DNA of 10,367 bases from Sulfurimonas sp. (GTDB taxonomy: Bacteria > Campylobacterota > Campylobacteria > Campylobacterales > Sulfurimonadaceae). The number at the start of each line of letters is the position of its first letter. The first letter of the stretch is position 1. The stretch is taken from positions 1 through 10,367 of the forward strand of contig JANTGW010000023.1 of the NCBI GenBank assembly GCA_024762705.1, in the 5' to 3' direction. The notes under the pieces are model-generated. The model searched no databases, was not told where the DNA came from, and saw only the letters and a program-made list of their open reading frames with translations. Of this stretch, positions 1 to 7,783 are shown piece by piece. The translations under genes were made by a program, and so were the position numbers.

Positions 1-86
1 GTGGTCTTTCCAACACCCGCACCGCCGGTTAAAAAAACATTTTGTTTATTTTTCAGTTTTTCAAGTATCAAATCCATATAGTTCAT
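1..86 (-). CDS. P-loop NTPase, N-terminal fragment (probable Pif1/RecD-like helicase)
   Basis: Minus-strand reading from the ATG at 84-86 gives about 28 residues before the window ends. The fragment starts MNYMDLILEKLKNK and leads straight into a hydrophobic beta strand and a Walker A loop, GGAGVGKTT, at residues 21-29. This shows an ATP/GTP-binding fold starting almost at the N-terminus. The NVFLTGGAGVGKT style is typical of the AAA-like N-terminal domain of Pif1/RecD-type DNA helicases, but the fragment is too short to exclude other P-loop families. A second in-frame ATG at 75-77 is an alternative start, and neither has a clear Shine-Dalgarno. The gene is divergent from the response regulator at 168. 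The P-loop call is secure; the helicase call is inference. Confidence 0.7.
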   Translation of the reverse strand, partial: MNYMDLILEKLKNKQNVFLTGGAGVGKT

Positions 87-167
87 AAACGGATAGTATC
101 TATTCTTAGTATAATATTAGATTAATAAGTGTATACTATCTGATAATATATTGCGGAGACATTCAAT
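87..167. promoter_or_regulatory. Divergent promoter region between the P-loop gene and the GGDEF regulator
   Basis: This 81-bp AT-rich gap serves two divergent genes. A perfect plus-strand TATAAT lies at 110-115 and would give a leader of about 45 nt for the gene at 168; no convincing -35 box precedes it. On the minus strand TATACT (113-108) overlaps the same bases and could serve the P-loop gene. An 8-bp inverted repeat, GATAGTAT (92-99) and ATACTATC (133-140), flanks these elements with 33 bp between the arms. A GGAG at 155-158, nine bases before the ATG, is a good ribosome binding site for the regulator gene. Confidence 0.4.
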
Positions 168-1421
168 ATGAGTGAAAAAATTTTAATCGTAGAAGACAAC
201 AAAACACTGGCAAAGCTCATTGCAAAAAAAATACAAGCAAGTCTTGGGATGGAAGTAGATGTCGCTTACTCAATGGCAGAAGCAAAATTATTTATAGCAC
301 GTTATGAATATTTTCTTACACTTTTGGATATAAACCTTCCAGATGCTCCAAATGGAGAAATTGTTGACTACGTAACACAAAAGAAAATTCACACCATAGT
401 TTTAAGTGGAAATATTGACAAAGAGTTTCGCAAAAAAATCCTTCAAAAAAATGTTATTGATTATGTGAATAAAAGTGGAGTAGGTGATATAAACTACATC
501 ATACAAGCCATACAGCGCTTGAAAAACAATCAAAAGCATAAAGTGCTTGTCGTAGATGATTCAAGAGTTTTCAGGCAACAAATGCAGACCATGCTTGAAA
601 ATCTTTTTTTCAAAGTCATTACAGTAGCCCACGGTGAAGAAGCAGTCGGTATGCTTAAAGCACAGCCAGACATTTCACTTGTCCTTACAGACTACAATAT
701 GCCTGTTATGAATGGACTTGAACTCGTTGAAGAAATCCGTAAAACGTATACAAAAAATGAACTGAGCATACTCGCACTTTCATCTAATGAAGATGATGAG
801 ATAACAGCTCTGTTTTTAAAAAACGGTGCGAATGATTATGTTAAAAAACCTTTTTCTAAAGAGGAATTTTCCTGTCGTGTCAACAATGCCATAGAAGCAC
901 TCGAAAACATACAAATGATAACCAACTATGCAAGCCGCGACTATCTAACAGGTCTGTATAACCGCCGGTACTTTTTTGAAACAATAAATGAATATATAGA
1001 TGAGATTAAAGAGAGTGGTGAAAAATTTGCCATAGGTATGATAGATATTGACCATTTCAAAGAAATCAATGACAAGTACGGACACGATACAGGCGATAAA
1101 GTCATCACAGCTTTAGCAGACATCCTCAGAAGTTCTACAAATCCTCGAGATACTGTTGCGCGTTTTGGTGGTGAAGAGTTCTGTGTTGTCCTTAAAAACA
1201 TCAACCAATACAGTGCACACGAAATTTTCAACAGACTCAAAGATGAAGTTGAAAAATTCTCCTACAATCTAAAAGATGACCAGTATATTAACTTCAGTAT
1301 CTCAATCGGAGCCGTACTTTTCAATGAAGAAGAGTCACTTGAAGACAACCTTGATGAAGCTGAAATGCTCTTACACAAAGCAAAGAAAAATGGCAGAAAT
1401 CAGGTCATTTTTGAAGCCTAA
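168..1421 (+). CDS. PleD-like response regulator: REC-REC-GGDEF diguanylate cyclase
   Basis: A cytoplasmic signalling protein of 417 residues that should make cyclic di-GMP from two GTP when phosphorylated. REC1 (about 1-118) has acidic residues E9/D10 and phosphoacceptor D54; the usual Lys-Pro is replaced by K102-S. REC2 (about 124-245) is canonical, with D130/D131, D175 and K227-P228. The GGDEF domain (about 250-415) has DYLTGLYNRR at its start, metal-binding D293 and a catalytic GGEEF at 334-338, so it looks active. The inhibitory RxxD I-site is degenerate: the position aligned to its Arg is N325 (NPRD), suggesting weak product inhibition. No partner histidine kinase is in the window. The architecture matches Caulobacter PleD and Campylobacter CbrR. 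The start is supported by GGAG at 155-158. nhaA follows after 12 bp and is probably co-transcribed. Confidence 0.93.
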   Translation: MSEKILIVEDNKTLAKLIAKKIQASLGMEVDVAYSMAEAKLFIARYEYFLTLLDINLPDAPNGEIVDYVTQKKIHTIVLSGNIDKEFRKKILQKNVIDYVNKSGVGDINYIIQAIQRLKNNQKHKVLVVDDSRVFRQQMQTMLENLFFKVITVAHGEEAVGMLKAQPDISLVLTDYNMPVMNGLELVEEIRKTYTKNELSILALSSNEDDEITALFLKNGANDYVKKPFSKEEFSCRVNNAIEALENIQMITNYASRDYLTGLYNRRYFFETINEYIDEIKESGEKFAIGMIDIDHFKEINDKYGHDTGDKVITALADILRSSTNPRDTVARFGGEEFCVVLKNINQYSAHEIFNRLKDEVEKFSYNLKDDQYINFSISIGAVLFNEEESLEDNLDEAEMLLHKAKKNGRNQVIFEA

Positions 1422-1433
1422 AAAGAATATCTC

Positions 1434-2786
1434 ATGAAATTATATGCACCATGGGAAAAAGCGTTTGAAAGAATCTCTACACCTTTAGAAAACTTTATAC
1501 ATGCACAGACTACTACGGGGCTTATTTTATTTTTTACAACAATTATTGCACTTGTATTGGCAAATTCGCCACTTGCTGAAGTTTATCATGATATATTTCA
1601 TGCGACAATGTCTATTACAATAGGTCCATGGCAGCTTTCTCATTCGCTAAGCCACTGGATTAATGACGGTCTTATGACTTTTTTCTTCTTTTTAATAGGT
1701 CTTGAGATTAAACGGGAAATTCTTATTGGAGAGCTTTCAAATATCAAAGTTGCGATTTTACCTATATTGGCAGCTATTGGAGGAATGGTCTTTCCAGCTC
1801 TTATATATATGAGTGTTAATGCAGAAGGTCCCGGTGCAAATGGCTGGGGAATTCCAATGGCGACAGACATTGCCTTTGCCATCAGTGCTCTGGTAATCTT
1901 AGGACACAGAATTTCGACTGCTCTTGTTACATTTTTAATTGCCTTGGCAATCGTTGATGACTTGGGAGCTGTTGCAGTTATTGCACTTTTTTATACGGAA
2001 CAAATTCACTTGCTTCCTCTTCTTTTAGCAGGGCTTTCTTTTTTACTGCTATTTAGCTTTAACCTCTTTGGCATTCACAAAGTACTGCCCTACCTCATCA
2101 TAGGTACTTTTATGTGGCTGTTTATGCTTGAATCTGGTGTGCATGCCACCATTGCAGGTGTGATTGCCGCTTTTGCAATTCCTTCAAAACCTAGTTATAC
2201 TCCTGTAGACTTCACAGCCCACACTAAAAACCTGCTTGACGAGTATGACTACTATCCTGTTGCTACAGACCATACTATGCATGAAAAACAAAAAGCAATT
2301 TTACAAAATATCAAGGACAAAATAGACGGCGTAAGTTCGCCTGCTACAATGCTCGAACATGAAATGCATCTTCCTGTAGGACTTTTAGTTATTCCTTTAT
2401 TTGCCTTTGCCAATGCAGGTGTAAGTTTAAACTTTTCAGCAATCAACAGCGGTGCTGTTTCACCGGTCTCTTTAGGTATTATTTTGGGGTTGTTACTCGG
2501 TAAGATTGTCGGTATATTCGGTGTCTCTTATCTTAGTGTTAAGTTTGGCATTGCCCAATTGCCTCAAAACAGTACAATGAGTCAGCTTTTTGGTGTTGCT
2601 GCACTTGGCGGGATTGGTTTTACTATGAGTATATTTGTAGCTGAACTCGCTTTTGTTCACGATCCCGTATTACTTTCTCAAGCCAAAGTCGGTATTTTAT
2701 TAGCCTCACTACTTGCAGGGTTTATCGGCTTTATCTGGTTGCGTTTTATAGCAAAACCTCCGACGATGTCCGGTACTTCTTTATAG
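1434..2786 (+). CDS. nhaA: Na+/H+ antiporter NhaA
   Basis: Inner-membrane electrogenic Na+/H+ antiporter of 450 residues, exchanging cytoplasmic Na+ for external H+ in pH and sodium homeostasis. Family hallmarks are all visible: ATDIAFA with D145 (E. coli D133), the VDD pair D175/D176 (E. coli D163/D164, the ion-binding site) and K357 in the late LLGK segment (E. coli K300). About 12 hydrophobic segments are present. A hydrophilic stretch of about 60 residues (251-310) between the two halves makes it longer than E. coli NhaA (388 residues); Campylobacterota copies are often long here. It lies 12 bp after the GGDEF gene with only a weak AAGAA ribosome binding site, so coupled expression is likely. 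Its last 36 codons overlap the convergent epimerase gene. It may help maintain the cation gradient used by the nearby DAB system, but that link is inference. Confidence 0.96.
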   Translation: MKLYAPWEKAFERISTPLENFIHAQTTTGLILFFTTIIALVLANSPLAEVYHDIFHATMSITIGPWQLSHSLSHWINDGLMTFFFFLIGLEIKREILIGELSNIKVAILPILAAIGGMVFPALIYMSVNAEGPGANGWGIPMATDIAFAISALVILGHRISTALVTFLIALAIVDDLGAVAVIALFYTEQIHLLPLLLAGLSFLLLFSFNLFGIHKVLPYLIIGTFMWLFMLESGVHATIAGVIAAFAIPSKPSYTPVDFTAHTKNLLDEYDYYPVATDHTMHEKQKAILQNIKDKIDGVSSPATMLEHEMHLPVGLLVIPLFAFANAGVSLNFSAINSGAVSPVSLGIILGLLLGKIVGIFGVSYLSVKFGIAQLPQNSTMSQLFGVAALGGIGFTMSIFVAELAFVHDPVLLSQAKVGILLASLLAGFIGFIWLRFIAKPPTMSGTSL

Positions 2787-3748
2787 AGCAGTGGACTGTC
2801 AAGATCTATATATTTGATTACATCTCTGTAAGCAAAACAAAGAGCATAAGCAGCAGCAATTGAAAAAGGGCCTTCAAGCATCGAACCTAGCATGCATGTT
2901 ATATTGTTTTCTCTTGCATAATCCAATATTTCTTGTGCTTTGGAGAGTCCCCCGCATTTCATAAGTTTAATATTTATCATATCTGCACAACCGTTTTGAT
3001 GAACTTTTTTCACATCTTCAAGTGTAAATACAGCTTCATCCGCCAAGATTGCAATATCTGTTGAGTGTGTGATAATTTTCAAACTCTCCAACTCTTTGGC
3101 TTTGACCGGCTGCTCAATCAACTCTACATGTATATCTCGTATACCTTCAATATAACACAAAGACTCTTCCAAACTCCATGCCTGATTTGCATCTATAAGA
3201 ACTTCTGCATGGGAAAAAGTTTCTGTAATTTGTTTTGTAATATCAATTGCATGATTTATATCACTGCCAAGCTTGATTTTTAAGATATCACAACCGCTAT
3301 CGAGCGCTTTTTGGGTATCTTCAAGCATTGTTTGTCTGTCATTAAGGCTGATTGTAATGTCTGTATATATGGGAGAAAAATCTTTTATATTGAAGTATTG
3401 TAGTAATGTCTGGTTTTTTTGCTGTGCTAAAAGAGAAACAATAGCCATATCAAGCGCAGCTTTTGCGCTAGAGCCTATTGCCTTTGCATGTAAGTGTTCT
3501 AATGCCTCTTTTAGACTTAACCCTATCAAACAGTCTTTGACAGAATCAATAGAAGCAATAATACTTTGCAAATCCTCTCCGGTGATTGCTTTTGTAGCAG
3601 GGGCTTCACCGTAAGCTGTCATTTGAGTGTTACATGTAAGTTTCACACGCACAAATTCGACAGCTTCAACTCTCCTCAGAGCTGTTGCAAATGGAGTGCG
3701 AAGCGGTATTTTTTCTATACTCGGTTCTATCTCTTTTATTTGCAGCAT
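2678..3748 (-). CDS. Dipeptide (L-Ala-D/L-Glu type) epimerase, enolase superfamily
   Basis: A 356-residue enzyme of the muconate lactonizing/enolase superfamily, probably epimerising L-Ala-D-Glu from peptidoglycan recycling to L-Ala-L-Glu in the cytoplasm. The N-terminal capping domain (about 1-125) holds the RTPFATALRR segment. The barrel has the base pair K157/K159 (KIK), Mg2+ ligands D186, E212 and D237, the opposite-face base K261 (INIK), and the DxD pair D315/D317 that binds the dipeptide amino group in this family. These features argue for a dipeptide epimerase rather than o-succinylbenzoate synthase, although exact substrate cannot be read from sequence. The start ATG follows the upstream gene by 17 bp without a strong Shine-Dalgarno, suggesting coupled translation. 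The last 28 residues after GGFAIKR extend antisense into nhaA and look non-conserved in character. Confidence 0.88.
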   Translation of the reverse strand: MLQIKEIEPSIEKIPLRTPFATALRRVEAVEFVRVKLTCNTQMTAYGEAPATKAITGEDLQSIIASIDSVKDCLIGLSLKEALEHLHAKAIGSSAKAALDMAIVSLLAQQKNQTLLQYFNIKDFSPIYTDITISLNDRQTMLEDTQKALDSGCDILKIKLGSDINHAIDITKQITETFSHAEVLIDANQAWSLEESLCYIEGIRDIHVELIEQPVKAKELESLKIITHSTDIAILADEAVFTLEDVKKVHQNGCADMINIKLMKCGGLSKAQEILDYARENNITCMLGSMLEGPFSIAAAYALCFAYRDVIKYIDLDSPLLYKEVPDIVGGFAIKRNQIKPINPASSEANKIPTLA

Positions 3749-3765
3749 TTAGTTTGATTTACAAA

Positions 3766-4104
3766 CTAGTCAGAGCTTGGTGTATTGCAGTTCGTATCCG
3801 CATTTGGAGTGCTTTCACTTGCATCAAACCCAATAACAACATTACTGTTACGCACTAAATCATTTGCATCTTCGATGTCTTCATCTTCTTCATCGTCTGC
3901 TGGTCTTACAGTACTGTGAATGATTATTTTATCACCATAATCTACTGCTTGAAAATAGTGCTTCATACAGAACTCCTGGTTCATTCTACACTCAAGCACT
4001 CTGGCTTTGTTGATCATATCTTCTCTTGATTCAAATTTCATGTTGTTTTCAAATCCGCTTTTTTTAAAGCAGCTGCATTCTTTATCAATTTCTATTGTAT
4101 ACAT
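3766..4104 (-). CDS. Small conserved-looking hypothetical protein with CxC motif and acidic linker
   Basis: A 112-residue soluble protein that I do not recognise functionally. The N-terminal part (1-66) looks folded and begins MYTIEIDKECSC, with cysteines at 10, 12, 39 and 46; it could hold a metal or a disulfide, but no known site is evident. A strongly acidic run (about 70-80, DDEEDEDIED) then leads to a Ser/Thr/Asn-rich tail with one further Cys (106). There is no signal peptide or membrane segment. The start is well supported: AAGGAAAC at 4110-4117 lies a few bases before the ATG. It sits 74 bp downstream of dabA and 17 bp upstream of the epimerase, so it may be read through from the dab operon or from its own promoter. 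The N-terminal half resembles small uncharacterised proteins common in Campylobacterota (inference). Confidence 0.8.
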   Translation of the reverse strand: MYTIEIDKECSCFKKSGFENNMKFESREDMINKARVLECRMNQEFCMKHYFQAVDYGDKIIIHSTVRPADDEEDEDIEDANDLVRNSNVVIGFDASESTPNADTNCNTPSSD

Positions 4105-4178
4105 TTATTGTTTCCTTTACGTATTATTTTTTACTTATATCACTTAACGCTTAAAAATATGGTTAAAGAAACATATTA
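4105..4178 (-). promoter_or_regulatory. Gap after dabA with ribosome binding site and possible weak promoter
   Basis: This 74-bp AT-rich gap separates the dabA stop from the small hypothetical gene. Reading the minus strand, TATAAG (4139-4134) is a possible -10 box about 30 bases before the ATG, and AAGGAAAC at 4117-4110 is a clear ribosome binding site. I see no GC-rich hairpin followed by a T run, so no intrinsic terminator for the dab operon is evident and read-through into the two downstream genes is possible. Confidence 0.35.
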
Positions 4179-7055
4179 TTAAAACTCTTTTATGACTTTA
4201 AAATCTCCCGATTCAAAAGAGTAAACCTTTTTTGCCTTTTTATCTATAATGACAGGGCGTATCCATTCATTGAGTATAAACTCTTTGGCCACTGAGCGCT
4301 CAACCGCTTTTCCTACAACATCCAAAGAAGCCTCCATATACGTCAGTAAACGTACAGGTTCATGGTATGCTTGACCTTCTAAGAGGACAGACTGTGTAGG
4401 CAGACCGATCTTAAGATCACTGAAGTTCCCGTTAAAAACACCTACTTTTGCAACAACATTATGATAAACTTTTGAACCGGCACCATAAACTGCATTATCT
4501 ACAGTTGAAAAATAGTGCTCCAGATTGATCCATTCACCGACAACCAAAGGCCCGTCGAATATTTTTGTCAAGATGTCCGCTTTTTCATTGTCCACTGCTT
4601 CATCGTATGAATGCATAAAGAGTCTGTTGTTGAACTTCATATGTTTAATCGAACTTCTAGGCCCTGCAAAAACACCCATATTCCCGGCAAGTCCCCATTC
4701 AGGTCTTGGTTCCGACCAATCCATGGATTTAACTATGATATCCTCTTGCGTATTTGTATATGGAAGCTGCTGAATTCTTTCGCTGCGTGCTTTTTTAGAA
4801 GCTTCATTGAAATCTTTCATAACCTTTTGAAACTTCAACATCTCACTTTCATTTAAAATATCCGTATCATAGAACTTGATTTCATCCGTGCTTGTTACAT
4901 GTACACTTGGCATAAACTTGACATCATCAGGAATTGTAATCCCTTTTTGTTCCGTCAATGCTTTTCTAACTTCAGGATTATTTGCTATCATACATAATGC
5001 TCTGTTGTTTGGCAGACTACTGCTACCTCCACATGCCCCACAATCGAGTGCAGATTCAAAAGGATTGTTATCTGAAACACTTTCATGTCCACACAGAACA
5101 ACAAACTCTGCAAAGTTATCGACCTGGCCAACAAGTGTTAAAAAATTATGCAAATACTGTACTTTTTCTTCAAGAGTAAATCCGACCATTGCCAGTTTCT
5201 TTTTCTGGTATGTATAGTCTTCAAAAGTTATCTTGTGTTTTGTACGAAGCTTCTCTAAAATTTCTGCTTTGACATTAGCTTTGAGCTCTTTTTCAAAGAC
5301 CAAATAATCACGAATATTTTGTAGATCATTTTCACTATACTCAGTTGAAGAACTGTTCTTCAACACTTCTTCTATTACATGTAGATGCACTTTATTGACG
5401 TACATCTCGATTTCATCTTCTGAAAGTTTATCAAGTGTATAGGTTGTTTTTGGTTTCTCTGCTTTAAAGTTTGCAAAGAGCTTATTTGTCTTACGCGGCG
5501 AAAAGGTTTTTCCAAAAAGGTTGATTCCAAAAATCCAACCAATCGCCTCAACCATAATATATGGAGTATATGGATTATTTTTCAGATCACTCAACACCTT
5601 CTTTGTCGTTTTATTGATGATCTTTTTCGAATGATACTCTTCATGTGATTCTTTTGGAAGCTCAAATATAATATTTCCCGGTTTGACAACGGCCGGACAT
5701 AAAAACTTCTCATGGGACTTGTCAAACTCAACAAAGGCTATAGGAAAACCTAAAAATCCTCCGGCACCAAAGGTCACATAAGAACCCATGCTTTCAACAG
5801 ATCTTCGTATAATCTCCGATCTTACATCAAGACAAAAAGATGCAGATGCCAAAGGTCGCTCTTCACTTTTTACATCTGTGAGTTCCATCTCATCTATAAA
5901 AGAGTGAATATAGCTGTCTTCTAAAGACTTTAACCAAACATAGCCCTCATCTTCTCTTAGTGTTTCCATAATTTTTGCAAGTTCGGTCAATGGAATCTTT
6001 GTATTGTTGAGTTGAACACTTGCCAGGTGAACCTGTTTTGCATCAAGCTGCAACTGGTCCTGTGCATAGCTCTCTAAAATACTTTCATAGTCCTGACCAT
6101 CTTCAATAGCATCTATATACTTTCCGGGAAGATCACCTTTTGATTTTAGAATCTTTAAAATGACATATGCCCAATCTTTTTGTATATACTCATTGAGTAA
6201 ATCAAAATTTCTAATCTGTCTTTGTTCCAGGTAGGCAAGTTCAAAGTACATTCTTACTGCTATGTAATCAATTAAAGATGAAGGATGTTGCTGTTGGGGA
6301 AAATAATCAGGATCTTCAGAACGATACTTAATAAAACCAGCCCATCCATGCAGTTTGAGAATGTGTGCAAGCAGATATTGTTCAACATCTTTTACTTTGA
6401 GTTTCTCTAAAGCCTCTTTGACAAATGCTTCAGCATCTCCTGCATATTCAAAGTTCTCATAAAGTTTAAATGTTTCGAACATACCAAGTTCACGGTTATA
6501 CATACTAATGGTCGTTTGCTCTTCATCTAAAAACCTGCTGATATACTCTATGATCTCTTTTTCGATCATGTCTTTATCTTCACGATTAAATAAAATATCA
6601 TTGACCTCATAAAGCGTCATATGCTTGGTGAGCTTTTTCATCCACTTTTCTTTATCATGGTAGAAAAATTTCTCATCCAGATATGTAAACAGATCTTCAT
6701 CTATTTCATCCATATGCAGATCAGCCTTGCTTCGCAGACTGTTCCATTGAGGATTAACTTCAAGTAAACACTGTTTTGCCAAGTCATAATGCTCTTCAAG
6801 CCCATCAGTTTTAAGAACCTCTTTTAAGTTCTCTTCCAAAATGGGTGAAGATATTTTACCCTCTTTGTACAAATTCAAATAATATGAAGGTTGCATGTAA
6901 ACATGCCCACCAAATATACTTTGTGCCTTTTTTAGTCCATCTTTAAAATGAAGATTTTCAAATCCTTTGAGAGGATTATGGTGAATAAATGAACCAATCG
7001 GCCAATAATGAGGTACCGTATTTTTCACAGAATCCAATTTTTGCAATATACTCAT
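4179..7055 (-). CDS. dabA: DabA: DUF2309/UPF0753 carbonic-anhydrase-like subunit of the DAB inorganic carbon pump
   Basis: Zn-dependent, beta-carbonic-anhydrase-like subunit of the DAB system, which converts cytoplasmic CO2 to HCO3- unidirectionally using a cation gradient through the membrane subunit DabB. Known Halothiobacillus DabA ligands C351, D353, H524 and C539 map here to C408 and D410 (FCLDVRSE, with dyad Arg R412), H657 (CGHES) and C672 (ALDCGACGG); the His-to-Cys spacing of 15 is identical. The family N-terminal motif HYWPIGSFIHHNPLKGFENL is at 16-35. At 958 residues it is longer than the Halothiobacillus protein, with extra length before C408 and about 75 more residues between C408 and H657 in a Lys/Glu-rich region (about 520-620). 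It is soluble and probably peripheral on DabB. The ATG overlaps the upstream stop (ATGA) and has a very strong Shine-Dalgarno, implying high expression. Confidence 0.95.
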   Translation of the reverse strand: MSILQKLDSVKNTVPHYWPIGSFIHHNPLKGFENLHFKDGLKKAQSIFGGHVYMQPSYYLNLYKEGKISSPILEENLKEVLKTDGLEEHYDLAKQCLLEVNPQWNSLRSKADLHMDEIDEDLFTYLDEKFFYHDKEKWMKKLTKHMTLYEVNDILFNREDKDMIEKEIIEYISRFLDEEQTTISMYNRELGMFETFKLYENFEYAGDAEAFVKEALEKLKVKDVEQYLLAHILKLHGWAGFIKYRSEDPDYFPQQQHPSSLIDYIAVRMYFELAYLEQRQIRNFDLLNEYIQKDWAYVILKILKSKGDLPGKYIDAIEDGQDYESILESYAQDQLQLDAKQVHLASVQLNNTKIPLTELAKIMETLREDEGYVWLKSLEDSYIHSFIDEMELTDVKSEERPLASASFCLDVRSEIIRRSVESMGSYVTFGAGGFLGFPIAFVEFDKSHEKFLCPAVVKPGNIIFELPKESHEEYHSKKIINKTTKKVLSDLKNNPYTPYIMVEAIGWIFGINLFGKTFSPRKTNKLFANFKAEKPKTTYTLDKLSEDEIEMYVNKVHLHVIEEVLKNSSSTEYSENDLQNIRDYLVFEKELKANVKAEILEKLRTKHKITFEDYTYQKKKLAMVGFTLEEKVQYLHNFLTLVGQVDNFAEFVVLCGHESVSDNNPFESALDCGACGGSSSLPNNRALCMIANNPEVRKALTEQKGITIPDDVKFMPSVHVTSTDEIKFYDTDILNESEMLKFQKVMKDFNEASKKARSERIQQLPYTNTQEDIIVKSMDWSEPRPEWGLAGNMGVFAGPRSSIKHMKFNNRLFMHSYDEAVDNEKADILTKIFDGPLVVGEWINLEHYFSTVDNAVYGAGSKVYHNVVAKVGVFNGNFSDLKIGLPTQSVLLEGQAYHEPVRLLTYMEASLDVVGKAVERSVAKEFILNEWIRPVIIDKKAKKVYSFESGDFKVIKEF

Positions 7056-7783
7056 GAAAGCACCTCCTTAAGTCCATAAAAACTAAGTCCAAGCAGGACT
7101 GCCAAAATTATAAGATGTATAATGTTCTCTTTAGTATCCAAATCAACATAATGAATGTTAGTATTTGGCTTTCCAAAAAGTGATTTTTCCATCACACGCA
7201 TCGCTAAAAAGAAATTTCCCATGAACAATACAGGTACAACAATAGACCATAATGCATGCGCATCGTTTTTAAAAGCATAATCTAAAAAGAACAATGAATT
7301 TGGAAATGGCGGATAAAGTGCAATACATAACAAATAGATTGTTATATACGTACTGATGTATGGTGTTGCAAGCGTTATCCCTTTAACTGCCAAATAGTTC
7401 GCACTGCCGTAATACTTCTCATAGAATCTGCCTATTAGATATATCCCTATAAGCGACACTAATAACGAAAGACTATAAAAGGCTCCTTTTTCTTCAAAAA
7501 GCATGAAAAAGGGTGCATTAATAAATACAAAATAGTATCCAAGTTTATAAAAATTCGTTGTTTTACTTGCTTTGTATATACTATATAAAGCACTGATAAA
7601 TGAAATAACTACCAGTGAAACAGGATGATCATTTGAAATATAAAAAGAGAGTACTATCGCACTTAAAAGTAACAAGACACTCAATAGAAATATTTTTTTA
7701 GCGCTAAAAGATCTATTCTTTTCAAAAAACAAATAATATGGCACTCCCCCAGCCAATAAAAACAATACAATATTAGCTATCAT
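7052..7783 (-). CDS. Membrane protein between dabB and dabA, resembling the C-terminal half of NuoM/Mrp-type subunits
   Basis: A 243-residue, very hydrophobic protein with about eight predicted membrane segments (near 3-20, 31-49, 54-70, 78-95, 101-118, 136-157, 177-197 and 219-239). I do not know a named family. Its second half looks like the end of a NuoM/NuoL-type proton-translocating subunit: KGITLATPYIS (134-144), an LYPPFPNSLFF turn (157-166, like the GLPPxxGF turn), an xAMRVMEKSLFG segment (194-204, like YxLRxxQRxFFG), then DLDTKE (214-219) leading into a last helix ending GLSFYGL. The central proton-channel helices with paired Lys are absent, so it cannot be a complete antiporter subunit. 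ATGA overlaps at both ends, with dabB upstream and dabA downstream, imply a stoichiometric partner of the DAB complex. The start is supported by GAAGG shortly before the ATG. Homology to NuoM is inference by eye. Confidence 0.85.
   Translation of the reverse strand: MIANIVLFLLAGGVPYYLFFEKNRSFSAKKIFLLSVLLLLSAIVLSFYISNDHPVSLVVISFISALYSIYKASKTTNFYKLGYYFVFINAPFFMLFEEKGAFYSLSLLVSLIGIYLIGRFYEKYYGSANYLAVKGITLATPYISTYITIYLLCIALYPPFPNSLFFLDYAFKNDAHALWSIVVPVLFMGNFFLAMRVMEKSLFGKPNTNIHYVDLDTKENIIHLIILAVLLGLSFYGLKEVLS
7061..7070 (-). promoter_or_regulatory. Near-perfect Shine-Dalgarno for dabA
   Basis: The minus strand reads TAAGGAGGTG here, almost fully complementary to the 16S rRNA 3' end and about six bases before the dabA ATG (7055-7053). 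It lies inside the coding end of the upstream membrane gene. It is much stronger than the other ribosome binding sites in the window and suggests that DabA is made in excess over the membrane subunits. Confidence 0.85.

Noticed and set aside
941..1240. Minus-strand open frame of 99 codons inside the GGDEF gene
   Set aside because: It overlaps the conserved catalytic domain on the opposite strand and has no supporting start signal or family resemblance.
3273..3614. Plus-strand open frame of 113 codons inside the epimerase gene
   Set aside because: It is antisense to a gene with a full set of catalytic residues, has no recognisable domain and has no ribosome binding site.
4876..5217. Plus-strand open frame of 113 codons inside dabA
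   Set aside because: It mirrors the conserved His/Cys zinc-site region of DabA on the other strand; low-complexity composition and no domain suggest a shadow frame.
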